Of a stretch of 64,000 bases of DNA, positions 17,511 to 30,508 are shown piece after piece. Origin of the DNA: Eutreptiella sp. 'Long Island Sound 2002'. Taxonomy: Eukaryota > Euglenozoa > Euglenophyceae > Eutreptiales > Eutreptiaceae. The notes beneath the pieces were generated by a model that was not told where the DNA came from, searched no databases, and saw only the letters and a program-made list of their open reading frames with translations. The DNA lies in NCBI GenBank assembly GCA_964036045.1, contig OZ038383.1, positions 112,875,241 to 112,939,240 of the forward strand, read 5' to 3'. The stretch's first letter is position 1. Each line of letters begins with the position of its first letter. The translations under genes and the position numbers were made by a program.

Positions 17511-20500
17511 GAAGGGAGGTAGAGGGAGCTAAAGGGGTCTAAAATGAGGTAAAGGGAGCTAAAAGGAGCTGAAGGGAGCTAAAGGGAGCTAAAGGGAGCT
17601 GAAAGGAGCTGAAGGGAGGTAAAGGGAGCTGAAAGGGAGCTAAAGGGAGCTGAAGGGAGCTGAAAGGAGCTGAAGGGAGCTAAAGGGAGCTGAAGGAATG
17701 TGAAGGGAGGTGGAGGGAGCTAAAGGGATCTAAAATGAGGTAAAGGGAGCTAGAGGGAGCTAAAGGGAGCTGAAGGGAGCTAAAGGGAGCTGAAGGGAGC
17801 TAAAGGGAGCTGAAGGGAGTTAAAGGGAGCTGAAGGAATGTGAAGGGGGGTAGAGGGAGCCAAAGGGATCTAAAATGAGGTAAAGGGAGCTAAAGGGAGC
17901 TAAAGGGAGCTGAAGGGAGCTAAAGCGAGCTGAAGGGAGCTAAAGGGTGCTGAAGGGACGTAAAGGGAGCTGAAGGAATGTGAAGGGATGTAGAGGGAGC
18001 TAAAGGGATCTAAAATGAGGTAAAGGGAGCTAAAGGGAGCTAAAGGGAGCTGAAGGGAGCTAAAGGGAGCTAAAGGGAGCAAAAGGGAGCTGAAGGGAGG
18101 TCAAGGGAGCTGGAGGAATGTGAAGGGAGGTAGAGGGAGCTAAAGAGATCTAAAATGAGGTAAAGGGAGCTAGAGGGAGCTAAAGGGAGCTGAAGGGAGC
18201 TGAAGGGAGCTAAAGGGAGCTGAAGGGAGGTAAAGGGAGGTGAAGGAATGTCAAGGGAGGTAGAGGGAGCTAAAGGGATCTAAAATGAGGTAAAGGGGGC
18301 TAAAAGGAGCTAAAGGGAGCTGAAGGGAGCTAAAGGGAGCTGAAGGGAGGTAAGGGGAGCTGAAGGGAGGTAAAGGGAGCTGAAGGAATGTGAAGGGAGG
18401 TAGAGGGAGCTAAAGGGATCTAAAATGAGGTAAAGGGAGCTAGAGGGAGCTAAAGGGAGCTGAAGGGAGCTAAAGGGAGCTAAAGGGAGCTAAATGGAGC
18501 TGAAGGGAGGTAAAGGGAGCTGAAGGAATGTGAAGGGAGGTAGAGGGAGCTAAAGGGATCTGAAATGAGTTAAAGGGGGCTAAAAGGAGCTAAAGGGAGC
18601 TGAAGGGAGCTAAAGGGAGCTGAAGGGAGCTAAAGGGAGCTGAAGGAATGTGAAGGGAGGTAGAGGGAGCTAAAGGGATCTAACATGAGGTAAAGGGAGC
18701 TAAAGGGAGCTGAAGGGAGCTAAAGGGAGCTAAAGGGAGCTAAAGGGAGCTGAAGGGAGGTAAAGGGAGCTGAAAGGGAGCTAAAGGGAGCTGAAGGTAG
18801 CTAAAGGGAGCTGAAGGGAGCTATAGGGAGCTGAAGGAATGTGAAGGGAGGTGGAGGGAGCTAAAGGGATCTAAAATGAGGTAAAGGGAGCTAAAGGGAG
18901 CTAAAGAGAGCTGAAGGGAGCTAAAGGGAGCTGAAAGGAGCTAAAGGGAGCTGAAGGGAGTTAAAGGGAGCTGAAGGAATGTGAAGGGAGGTAGAGGGAG
19001 CTAAAGGGATCTAAAATGAGGTAAAGGGAGCTAAAGGGAGCTAAAGGGAGCTGAACGGAGCTAAAGCGAGCTGAAGGGAGCTAAAGGGAGCTGAAGGGAG
19101 GTAAAGGGAGCTGAAGGAATGTGAAGGGAGGTAGAGGGAGCTAAAGGGATCGAAAATGAGGTAAAGGGGGCTAAAAGGAGCTAAAGGGAGCTGAAGGAAG
19201 CTAAAGGGAGCTGAAGGGAGCTGAAGGGAGCTGAAGGGAGCTAAAGGGAGCTGAAGGAATGTGAAGGGGGGTAGAGGGAGCTAAAGGGATCTAAAATGAG
19301 GTAAAGGGAGCTAAAGGGAGCTAAAGGGAGCTGAAGGGAGCTAGAGGGAGGTGAAGGGAGCTAAAGGGAGCTGAAGGGAGGTAAAGGGAGCTGAAGGAAT
19401 GTGAAGGGAGGTAGAGGGAGCTAAAGGGATCTAAAATGAGGTAAAGGGAGCTAAAGGGAGATAAAAGGAGGCTGAAGGGAGCTAATAGGAGCTAAAGGGA
19501 GCTAAAGGGAGCTGAAGGGAGGTAAAGGGAGCTGAAGGAATGTGAAGGGAGGTAGGGGGAGCTAAAGGGATCTGAAATGAGTTAAAGGGGGCTAAAAGGA
19601 GCTAAAGGGAGCTGAAAGGAGCTAAAGGGAGCTGAAGGGAGCTAAAGGGAGCTGAAGGAATGTGAAGGGAGGTAGAGGGAGCTAAAGGGATCTAAAATGA
19701 GGTAAAGGGAGCTAAAGGGAGCTAAAGGGAGCTGAAGGGAGCTAAAGGGAGCTGAAGGGAGCTAAAGGGAGCTGAAGGGAGGTGAAGGGAGCTGAAGGAA
19801 AGTGAAGAGAGGTAGAGGGAGCTAAAGGGATCTAAAATGAGGTAGAGAGGGCTAAAAGGAGCTAAAGGGAGCTGAAAGGAGCTAAAGGGAGCTGAAGGGA
19901 GCTAAAAGGGAGCTGAAGGAATGTGAAGGGAGGTAGAGGGAGCTAAAGGGATGTAAAATGAGGTAAAGGGAGCTAAAGGGAGCTAAAGGGAGCTGAAGGG
20001 AGCTAAAGGGAGCTGAAGGGAGCTAAAGGGAGCTGAAGGGAGGTAAAGGGAGCTGAGGGAATGTGAAGGGAGGTAGAGGGAGCTAAAAGGAATCTAAAAT
20101 GAGGTAAAGGGGGCTAAAGGGAGCTAAAGGGTGCTGGAGGGAGCTAAAGGGAGCTGAAGGGAGCTAAAGGGAGCTGAAGGGAGCTGAAGGGAGCTGAAGG
20201 TATGTGAAGGGAGGTAGAGGGAGCTAAAGGGATCTAAAATGAGGTAAAGGGGGCTAAAAGGAGCTAAAGGGAGCTGAAGGGAGCTAAAGGGAGCTGAAAG
20301 GAGCTAAAGAGAGCTGAAGGAATGTGAAGGGAGGTAGAGGGAGCTAAAGGGATCTAAAATGAGGTAAAGGGAGCTAAAGGGAGCTAAAGGGAGCTGAAGG
20401 GAGCTAAAGGGAGCTGAAGGGAGCTAAAGGGAGCTGAAGGGAGGTGAAGGGAGCTGAAGGAATGTGAAGGGAGGTAGAGGGAGCTAAAGGGATCTAAAAT

Positions 20501-23500
20501 GAGGTGAAGGGGGCTAAGGGGAGCTAAAGGGAGCTGAAGGGAGCTAAAGGGAGCTGAAGGGAGCTAAAGGGAGCTGAAGGGAGGTAAAGGGAGCTGAAGG
20601 AATGTGAAGGGAGGTAGAGGGAGCTAAAGGGATCTAAAATGAGGTAAAGCAGGCTAAAAGGAGCTAAAGGGAGCTGAAGGGAGCTGAAGGGAGCTGAAGA
20701 GAGCTAAAGGGAGCTGAAGGGAGCTGAAGGGAGCTGAAGAAATGTGAAGGGAGATTGAGGGAGCGAAAGGGATCTAAAATGAGGTAAAGGAAGCTAAAGG
20801 GAGCTAAAGGGAGCTGAAGGGAGCTAAAGGGAGCTGAAAGGAGCTAAAGGGAGCTGAAGGGAGCTGAAGGGAGCTGAAGGAATGTGAAGGGAGGTGGAGG
20901 GAGCTAAAGGGATCTAAAATGAGGTAAAGGGAGCTAAAGGGAGCTAAAGGGAGCTGAAGGGAGCTAAAGGGAGCTGAAGGGAGCTGAAGGGAGCTAAAGT
21001 GAGCTGAAGGGAGCTAAAGGGAGCTGAAGGAATGTGAAGGGAGGTAGAGGGAGCTAAAGGGATCTAAAATGAGGTAAAGGGAGCTAAGGGGAGCTAAAGG
21101 GAGCTGAAGGGAGCTGAAGGAAGCTAAAGGGAGCTAAAGGGAGCCGAAGGGAGGTAACGGGAGCTGAAGGAATGTGAAGGGAGGTAGAGGGAGCTAAAGG
21201 GATCCAAAATGAGGTAAAGGGGGCTAAAAGAAGCTAAAGGGAGCTGAAGGGAGCTAAAGGGAGCTAAAGGAAGCTAAAGGGAGCTGAAGGGAGGTAAAGG
21301 GGGCTGAAGGAATGGGAAGGGAGGTAGAGGGAGCTAAAGGGATCTAAAATCAGTTAAACGGGGCTAAAAGGAGCTAAAGGGAGCTGAAGGGAGCTAAAGG
21401 GAGCTGAGGGGAGCTAAAAAGAGCTGAAGGGAGCTAAAGGGAGCTGAAGGAATGTGAAGGGAGGTAGAGGGAGCCAAAGGGATCTACAATGAGGTAAAGG
21501 GAGCTAAAGGGAGCTGAAGGGAGCTGAAGGGAGCTAAAGGGAGCTCAAGGGAGCTAGAGGGAGCTGAAGGGAGCTAAAGGCAGCTGAAGGAATGTGAAGG
21601 GAGGTAGAGGGAGCTAAAGGGATCTAAAATGAGGTAAAGGGGGCTAAAAGGAGCTAAAGGGAGCTGAAGGGAGCTAAAGGGAGCTGAAGGGAGCTAAAGG
21701 GAGCTGAAGGAATGTGAAGGGAGGTAGAGGGAGTTAAAGGGATCTCAAATGAGGTAAAGGGAGCTAAAGGGAGCTGAAGAGAGCTAAAGTGAGCTAAAGG
21801 GAGCTGAAGGGAGCTGAAGGGAGGTAAAGGGAGCTGAAGGGAGCTAAAGGGAGCTAAAGGGAGCTAAAGGGAGCTGAAGGAATGTGGAGGGAGGTAGAGG
21901 GAGCTAAAGGGATCTAAAATGAGGTAAAGGGAGCTAAAGGGAGCTAAAGGGAGCTGAAGGGAGCTAAAGGGAGCTGAAGGGAGCTAAAGGGAGCTGAAGG
22001 GAGCTGAAGGGAGCTGAAGGAATGTGAAGGGAGGTAGAGGGAGCTAAAGGGATCTAAAATGAGGTAAAGGGAGCTAAAGGGAGCTAAAGGGAGCTGAAGG
22101 GAGCTAAAGGGAGCTGAAGGGAGCTCAAGGGAGCTGAAGGGAGCTAAAGGCAGCTGAAGGAATGTGAAGGGAGGTAGAGGGAGCTAAAGGGATCTAAAAT
22201 GAGGTAAAGGGATCTAAAGGGAGCTGAAGGGAGCTAAAGCGAGCTAAAGGGAGCTGAAGGGAGCTGAAGGGAGGTAAAGGGAGCTGAGGGGAGCTAAAGG
22301 GAGCTAAAGGGAGCTAAAGGGAGCTGAAGGAATGTGAAGGGAGGTAGAGGGAACTAAAGGGATCTAAAATGAGGTAAAGGGAGCTAAAGGGAGCTAAAGG
22401 GAGCTGAAGGGAGCTAAAGGGAGCTGAAGGGAGCTGAAGGGAGCTGAAGGGAGCTGAAGGGAGCTGAAGGAATGTGAAGGGAGGTAGAGGGAGCTAAAGG
22501 GATCTAAAATGAGGTGAAGGGGGCTAAAAGGAGCTAAAGGGAGCTGAAGGGAGCTAAAGGGAGCTGAAGGGAGCTAAAGGGAGCCGAAGGAATGTGAAGG
22601 GAGGTAGAGGGAGCTAAAGGGATCCAAAATGAGGTAAAGGGAGCTAAAGGGAGCTAAAGGGAGCTGAAGGGAGCTAGAGGGAGCTGAAGGGAGCTAAAGG
22701 GAGCTGAAGGGAGGTAAATGGAGCTGAAGGAATGTGAAGGGATGTAGAGGGAGCTAAAGGGATCCAAAATGAGGTAAAGGGGGGTAAAAGGAGCTAAAGG
22801 GAGCTGAAGGGAGCTAAAAGGGAGCTGAAGGGAGCTAAAAGGGGGCTGAAGGAATGTGAAGGGAGGTAGAGGGAGCTAAAGGGATCTAAAATGAGGTGAA
22901 GGGGGCTAAGGGGAGCTAAAGGGAGCTGAAGGGAGCTAAAGGGAGCTGAGAGGAGGTAAAGGGAGCTGAAGGAATGTGAAGGGAGGTAGAGGGAGCTAAA
23001 GGGATCTAAAATGAGGTAAAGGGGGCTAAAGGGAGCTAAAGGGAGTTGAAGGGAGCTAAAGGGAGCTGAAAGGAGCTAAAGGGAGCTGAAGGGAGGTACA
23101 GGGTGCTGAAGGAATGTGAAGGGAGGTAGAGGGAGCTAAATAGATCTAAAATGAGGTAAAGGGGGCTAAAAGGAGCTAAGGGGAGCTGAAGGGAGCTAAA
23201 GGGAGCTGAAGGGAGCTAAAGGGAGCTGAAGGGAGGTAAAGGGAGCTGAAGGAATGTCAAGGGAGGTAGAGGGAGCTAAAGGGATCTAAAATGAGGTAAA
23301 GGGGGCTAAAAGGAGCTAAAGGGAGCTGAAGGGAGCTAAAGGGAGCTGAAGGGAGCTAAAGGGAGCTGAAGGGAGCTAAAGGGAGCTGAAGGAATGTGAA
23401 GGGAGGCAGAGGGAGCTAAAGGGATCTTAAATGAGGTAAAGGGAGCTAAAGGGAGCTAAAGGGAGCTGAAGGGAGCTAAAGGGAGCTGAAGGGAGCTAAA

Positions 23501-26500
23501 GGGAGCTGAAGGGAGCTAAAAGGGGGCTGAAGGAATGTGAAGGGAGGTAGAGGGAGCTAAAGGGATCTAAAATGAGGTAAAGGGGGCTAAAAGGAGCTAA
23601 AGGGAGCTGAAGGGAGCTAAAGGGAGCTGAAGGGAGTTATAGGGAGCTGAAGGAATGTGAAGGGAGGTAGAGGGAGCTAAAGGGATCTAAAATGAGGTGA
23701 AGGGGGCTAAAAGGAGCTAAAGGGAGCTGAATGGAGCTAAAGGGAGCTGAAGGGAGCTAAAGGGAGCTGAAGGAATGTGAAGGGAGGTAGAGGGAGCTAA
23801 AGGGATCTAAAATGAGGTAAAGGGAGCTAAAGGGAGCTAAAGGGAGCTGAAGGGAGGTAGAGGGAGCTGAAGGGAGCTAAAGGGAGCTGAAGGGAGGTAA
23901 ATGGAGCTGAAGGAATGTGAAGGGATGTAGAGGGAGCTAAAGGGATCTAAAATGAGGTAAAGGGGGCTAAAAGGAGCTAAAGGGACCTGAAGGGAGCTAA
24001 AAGGGAGCTGAAGGGAGCTAAAAGGGGGCTGAAGGGAGGTAAATGGAGCTGAAGGAATGTGGAGGGATGTAGCGGGAGCTAAAGGGATCTAAAATGAGGT
24101 AAAGGGGGCTAAAAGGAGCTAAAGGGAGCTGAAGGGAGCTAAAGGGAGCTGAAGGGAGGTAAATGGAGCTGAAGGAATGTGAAGGGATGTAGAGGGAGCT
24201 AAAGGGATCTAAAATGAGGTAAAGAGGGCTAAAAGGAGCTAAAGGGAGCTGAAGGGAGCTAAAAGGGAGCTGAAGGGAGGTAAAGGGAGCTGAAGGAATG
24301 TGAAGGGAGGTAGAGGGAGCTAAAGGGATCTAAAATGAGGTGAAGGGGGCTAAGGGGAGCTAAAGGGAGCTGAAGGGAGCTAAAGGGAGCTGAAGGGAGG
24401 TAAAGGGAGCTGAAGGAATGTGAAGGGAGGTAGAGGGAGCTAAAGGGATCTAAAATGAAGTAAAGGGGGCTAAAAGGAGCTAAGGGGAGCTGAAGGGAGC
24501 TAAAGGGAGCTGAAGGGAGCTGAAGGGAGCTAAAGGGAGCTGAATGGGGCTAAAGGGAGCTGAAGGGAGCTAAAGGGAGCTGAAGGAATGTGAAGGGAGG
24601 TAGAGGGAGCTAAAGGGATCTAAAATGAGGTAAAGGGAGCTAAAGGGAGCTGAAGGGAGCTAGAGGGAGCTGAGGGGAGCTAAAGGGAGCTGGAGGGAGG
24701 TAAATGGAGCTGAAGGAATGTGAAGGGATGTAGAGGGAGCTAAAGGCATCTAAAATGAGGTAAAGGGGGCTAAAAGGAGCTAAAGGGAGCTGAAGGGAGC
24801 TAAAAGGGAGCTGAAGGGAGCTAAAAGGGGGCTGAAGGAATGTGAAGGGAGGTAGAGGGAGCTAAAGGGATCTAAAATGAGGTGAAGGGGGCTAAGGGGA
24901 GCTAAAGGGAGCTGAAGGGAGCTAAAGGGAGCTGAAAGGAGCTAAAGGGAGCTGAAGGGAGGTACAGGGAGCTGAAGGAATGTGAAGGGAGGTAGAGGGA
25001 GCTGGAGGGATCTGAAATGAGGTAAAGGGGGCTAAAAGGAGATAAAAGGAGGCTGAAGGGAGCTAAAGGGAGCTGAAGGGAGCTAAAGGGAGCTGAAGGG
25101 AGCTAAAGGGAGCTGAAGGAATGTGAAGGGAGATAGAGGGAGCTAAAGGGATCTAAAATGAGGTAAAGGAAGCTAAAGGGAGCTAAAGGGAGCTGAAGGG
25201 AGCTAAAGGGAGCTGAAAGGAGCTAAAGGGAGCTGAAGGGAGCTAAAGGGAGCTGAAGGAATGTGAAGGGAGGTAGAGGGAGCTAAAGGGATCTAAAATG
25301 AGGTAAAGGGAGCTAAAGGGAGCTAAACGGAGCTGAAGGGAGCTAAAGGGAGCTGAAGGGAGCTGAAGGGACTGAAGGGAGCTAAAGTGAGCTGAAGGGA
25401 GCTAAAGGGAGCTGAAGGGAGCTAAAGGGAGCTGAAGGAATGTGAAGGGAGATAGAGGGAGCTAAAGGGATCTAAAATGAGGTAAAGGAAGCTAAAGGGA
25501 GCTAAAGGGAGCTGAAGGGAGCTAAAGGGAGCTGAAAGGAGCTAAAGGGAGCTGAAGGGAGCTAAAGGGAGCTGAAGGAATGTGAAGGGAGATAGAGGGA
25601 GCTAAAGGGATCTAAAATGAGGTAAAGGAAGCTAAAGGGAGCTAAAGGGAGCTGAAGGGAGCTAAAGGGAGCTGAAAGGAGCTAAAGGGAGCTGAAGGGA
25701 GCTAAAGGGAGCTGAAGGAATGTGAAGGGAGGTAGAGGGAGCTAAAGGGATCTAAAATGAGGTAAAGGGAGCTAAAGGGAGCTAAAAGGAGCTAAAGGAA
25801 GCTGAAGGGAGCTAAAGGGAGCTGAAGGGAGGTAACGGGAGCTGAAGGAATGTGAAGGGAGGTAGAGGGAGCTAAAGGGATCTAAAATGAGGTAAAGGGG
25901 GCTAAAAGAAGCTAAAGGGAGCTGAAGGGAGCTAAAGGGACCTAAAGGAAGCTAAAGGGAGCTGAAGGGAGGTAAAGGGGGCTGAGAGAATGTGAAGGGA
26001 GGTAGAGGGAGCTAAAGGGATCTAAAATGAGTTAAAGGGGGCTAAAAGGAGCTAAAGGGAGCTGAAGGGAGCTGAAGGGAGCTGAGGGGAGCTAAAGGGA
26101 GCTGAAGGGAGCTAAAGGGAGCTGAAGGAATGTGAAGGGAGGTAGAGGGAGCTAAAGGGATCTAAAATGAGGTAAAGGGAGCTAAAGGGAGCTAAAGGGA
26201 GCTGAAGGGAGCTAAAGGGAGCTGAAGGGAGATAAAGGGAGCTGAAGGGAGCTAAAGGCAGCTGAAGGAATGTGAAGGGAGGTAGAGGGAGCTAAAGGGA
26301 TCTAAAATGAGGTAAAGGGGGCTAAAAGGAGCTAAAGGGAGCTGAAGGGAGCTAAAGGGAGCTGAAGGGAGCTGAAGGGAGCTGAAGGAATGTGAAGGGA
26401 GGTAGAGGGAGCTAAAGGGATCTAAAATGAGGTGAAGGGAGCTAAAGGGAGCTGAAGGGAGCTAAGGGGAGCTAAAGGGAGCTGAAGGGAGCTGAAGGGA

Positions 26501-28960
26501 GGTAAAGGGAGCTGAAGGGAGCTAAAGGGAGCTAAAGGGAGCTAAAGGGAGCTGAAGGAATGTGAAGGGAGGTAGAGGGAGCTAGAGGGATCTAAAATGA
26601 GGTAAAGGGAGCTAAAGGGAGCTAAAGGGAGCTGAAGGGGGGTTGAGGGAGCTGAAGGGAGCTAAAGGGAGCTGAAGGGAGGTAAAGGGAGCTGAAGGAA
26701 TGTGAAGGGAGGTAGAGGGAGCTGAAGGGATCTAAAATGAGGTAAAGGGGGCTAAAAGGAGCTGAAGGGAGCTGAAGGGAGCTAAAGGGAGCTGAACGGA
26801 GCTGAAGGGAGCTGAAGGGAGCTAAAGGGAGCTGAAGGAATGTGAAGGGGGGTAGAGGGAGCTAAAGGGATCTAAAATGTGGTAAAGGGAGCTAAAGGGA
26901 GCTAAAGGGAGCTGAAGGGAGCTAACGGGAGCTGAAGGGAGCTAAAGGGAGCTGAAGGAATGTGAAGGGAGGTACAGGGAGCTAAAGGGATCTAAAATGA
27001 GGTATAGGGAGCTAAAGGGAGCTAAAGGGAGCTGAAGGGAGCTAGAGGGAGCTGAAGGGAGCTAAATGGAGCTGAAGGGAGGTAAATGGAGCTGAAAGAA
27101 TGTGAAGGGATGTAGAGGGAGCTAAAGGGATCTAAAATGAGGTAAAGGGGGCTAAAAAGAGCTAAAGGGAGCTGAAGGGAGCTCAGAGGGAGCTGAAGGG
27201 AGCTAAAAGGGGGCTGAAGGAATGTGAAGGGAGGTAGAGGGAGCTAAAGGGATCTAAAATGAGGTGAAGGAAGCTAAAGGGAGCTAAAGGGAGCTGAAGG
27301 GAACTAAAGTGAGCTGAAGGGAGCTAAAGGGAGCTGAAGGGAGGTAAAGGGAGCTGAAGGAATGTGAAGGGAGGTAGAGGGAGCTGAAGGGATCTAAAAT
27401 GAGGTAAAGGGGGCTAAAAGGAGCTAAAGGGAGCTGAAGGGAGCTAAAGGGAGCTGAAGGGAGCTAAAGGGAGCTGAAGGAATGTGAAGGGAGGTAGAGG
27501 GAGCTAAAAGGATTTAGAATGAGGTGAAGGGAGCTAAAGGGAGCTAAAGGAAGCTGAAGGGAGCTAGAGGGAGCTGAAGGGAGCTAAAGGGAGCTGAAGG
27601 GAGGTAAATGGAGCTGAAGGAATGTGAAGGGACGTAGAGGGAGCTAAAGGGATCTAAAATGAGGTAAAGGGGGCTAAAAGGAGCTAAAGGGAGCTGAAGG
27701 GAGCTAAGAGGGAGCTGAAGGGAGCTAAAAGGGGGCTGAAGGAATGTGAAGGGAGGTAGAGGGAGCTAAAGGGATCTAAAATGAGGTAAAGGGGGCTAAA
27801 AGGAACTAAAAGGAGCTGAAGGGAGCTAAAGGGAGCTGAAGGGAGCTGAAGGGAGCTGAAGGGAGGTAAAAGGAGGCTGAAGGAATGTGAAGGGAGGTAG
27901 AGGGAGCTGAAGGGATTTAAAATGAGGTAAAGGGGGCTAAAAAGAGCTAAAGGGAGCTGAAGGAGCTAAAGGGAGCTGAATGGGGCTAAAGGGAGTTGAA
28001 GGGAGCTAAAGGGAGCTGAAGGAATGTGAAGGGAGGTAGAGGGAGCTAAAGAGATCTAAAATGAGGTAAAGGGAGCTAAAGGGAGCTAAAGGGAGTTGAA
28101 GGGAGCTAAAGGGAGCTGAAAGGAGCTAAAGGGAGCTGAAGGGAGGTACAGGGAGCTGAAGGAATGTGAAGGGAGGTAGAGGGAGCTAAAGGGATCTAAA
28201 ATGAGGTAAAGGGGGCTAAAAGGAGCTAAGGGGAGCTGAAGGGAGCTAAAGGGAGCTGAAGGGAGGTAAAGGGAGCTGAAGGAATGTCAAGGGAGGTAGA
28301 GGGAGCTAAAGGGATCTAAAATGAGGTAAAGGGGGCTAAAAGGAGCTAAACGGAGCTGAAGGGAGCTAAAGGGAGCTGAAGGGAGCTAAAGGGAGCTGAA
28401 GGGAGGTAAAGGGGGCTGGAGGAATGTGAAGGGAGGTAGAGGGAGCTAAAGGGATCTAAAATGAGGTAAAGGGAGCTGAAGGGAGCTAAAGGCAGCTGAA
28501 GGGAGCTGAAGGGAGCTGAAGGGAGCTGAAGGGAGCTGAAGGGAGCTAAAGTCAGCTGAAGGGAGCTAAAGGGAGCTGAAGGAATGTGAAGGGAGGTGGA
28601 GGGAGCTAAAGGGATCTAAAATGAGGTAAAGGGAGCTAAAGGGTGCTAAAGGGAGCTGAAGGGAGCTAAAGGAAGCTAGAGGGAGCTAAAGGGAGCTGAA
28701 GGGAGCTGAAGGGAGGTAAAGGGAGCTCAAGGAATGTGAAGGGAGGTAGAGGGAGCTAAAGGGATCTAAAATGAGGTAAAGGGGGCTAAAAGGAGCTAAG
28801 AGGGGCTGAAGGGAACTAAAGTGAGCTGAAGGGAGCTAAAGGGAGCTGAAGGAATGTGAAGGGAGGTGGAGGGAGCTAAAGGGATCTATAATGAGGTAAA
28901 GGGAGCTAAAGGGAGCTAAAGGGAGCTGAAGGGAGCTAAAGGGAGCTGAAGGGAGCTAAA

Positions 28961-29254
28961 CACGTAAGATTTTATGAGGTACCGGAATCCCGTAACTGAA
29001 CCGTCCAAAAACTGCCGCGATCGCGATTTACGGCCCGCCGCATCCCAATTTTGCCGAGGTTTTGGTGATTTGTGCAAAATCTGTGCGCATCTGCCCCGAT
29101 TTAGATGGCGCAATCGCTAAAATACGATGTTATCTAGTTGCTGTATTGAAATCACGTCGATTGCATTACCGGATGTCCAGATAAACAAAAAATACGACCA
29201 TTTTTGCCATTTTTTGCCACTTTTGGGCCTTAAAAGGTCATTTCGATGATGTCC
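28961..29254. other. Non-repetitive spacer after the satellite
   Basis: About 290 bp of mixed sequence with no ORF of interest. The only frame entering it from the right (minus strand, 28916-29113) runs into the satellite. T-rich strings near 29190-29230 precede the 184-bp repeats. No RNA gene or mobile-element terminus is recognised at the boundary. Confidence 0.6.
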
Positions 29255-30508
29255 TTGTGGTGTCACGAGATTTCAAATTGATCAAGTTTGTCCCTAGTGC
29301 CCTGCGAGGCTAGGCAAGCAATGATTTGTGCCCGTGCCTGCCCTTTACCCAAGATAATAATCCGGAGGGTGCCAAAAAACGCCCAAAACAGCTATATTTG
29401 CACTTTTGAACGCATAAATGTTGATTAAAGTGATACGGCCGTGCTTTCATGTGATTTCAAATTGATCACGTTTGTCGGCTGTGCTACGTGAGGCTTGGCA
29501 AGCAATGATTTGTGCCCGTGCATGCGCTTTACCCAAGATAATAATCCGGAGGGTGCCAAAAAACGCCCAAAACAGCTATATTTGCAGTTTTGAACACATA
29601 ACTGTTGATTAAAGTGATACGGTTGCGCTTTCGTGTGATTTCAAATTGATGAAATGTGTCCCTAGTGCTAGGTGAGGCTTGGCGAGCAATGATTTGTGCC
29701 CGTGCATGCCCTTTACCCAAGCTAATAATCCGGAGGGTGCCAAAAAACGCCCAAAACAGCTATATTTGCACTTTTGAACACATAAATGTTGATTAAAGTG
29801 ATACGGTCGTGCTTTCGTGTGATTTCAAATTCATCACGTTTGTCTCCTGTCCTACGTGAGGCTTGACAAGCAACAATTAGTGACCGTGCATGCCCTTTAC
29901 TCAAGGTTATGGCCCGGAGGGTGCCAAAAAAGGCCCCAAACAGCTATATTTGCACTTTTGAACACAATAATGTTGATTACAGTGATACGGTCGCGCTTTC
30001 GTGTGATTTCAAATTGATGAAATGTGTCCCTAGTGCTAGGTGAGGCTTGGCAAGCAATGATTTGTGCCCGTGCATGCCCCCTACTCAAGGTTGCGGTCCG
30101 GATGGTGCAAATGAAGGCCCGAAACAGATATATTTGCACTTTTTAACACAATAATGTTGATTAAAGTGATACGGTCGCGCTTTCGTGTGATTTCAAGTTG
30201 ATGAAATGTGTGCCGAGTGCTAGGTGAGGCTTGGCAAGCAACAATTTGTGACCCTGCATGCTCTTTACTCAAGTTTAGGGCCCAGAGGGTGCCAAAAAAG
30301 GCCCAAAACAGCTACATTTACACTTTTGAACACATAAATGTTGATTAAAGTGCTATCGCTGCCCGTGTGTGTGATTTCAAGTTGTTCAAGTTGGTCACTA
30401 GTGCTAGGTGAGGCTAGACGATGAACAATTTGTGCCTGTGCATGCTCTTTACTCAAGAATATGAACCGGAGGGTGCAAAGAAAGGCTCAAAACAACTGTA
30501 TTTGCACA
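29255..30508. repeat. 184-bp tandem satellite, about 6.8 copies
   Basis: The landmark TTGATTAAAG (or its variant) starts at 29421, 29605, 29789, 29973, 30157 and 30341, exactly 184 bp apart each time; GATTTCAAATTG at 29269 and 29453 shows the same spacing. Units differ by many substitutions but almost no indels. Units starting near 29453 and 29821 share one variant (CACGTTTGTC...CTACGTGAGG) and those near 29637 and 30005 another (GAAATGTGTCCCTAGTGC), giving a partial 368-bp dimer. Each unit carries a roughly 60-codon minus-strand frame, but 184 is not a multiple of 3, so these are treated as by-products. Confidence 0.93.

Larger units (their letters stand above)
12465..28960. repeat. 10-bp minisatellite, right arm
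   Basis: Continuation of the GGGAGCTAAA/GGGAGCTGAA array for about 16.5 kb, with the same AATGTGAAGG...ATCTAAAATG marker block punctuating it every 12-17 monomers. The array keeps its polarity throughout: the purine-rich strand is always the displayed strand. Only scattered substitutions and occasional one-base gains (for example AAAGGGGAGC near 14127) break the register. It ends abruptly at 28960, where the sequence changes to CACGTAAGAT. No gene, RNA gene or other insertion is visible. Confidence 0.97.

Noticed and set aside
1-28960. Telomeric repeat
   Set aside because: The unit is GGGAGCTAAA/GGGAGCTGAA. It contains AAAGGG but not TTTAGGG, TTAGGG or another known telomere motif, and it is internal.
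29529-30456. Five similar 60-80-codon minus-strand ORFs in the 184-bp repeats
   Set aside because: The 184-bp period is not a multiple of three, each ORF sits in a different frame, and similarity follows from the DNA repeat.
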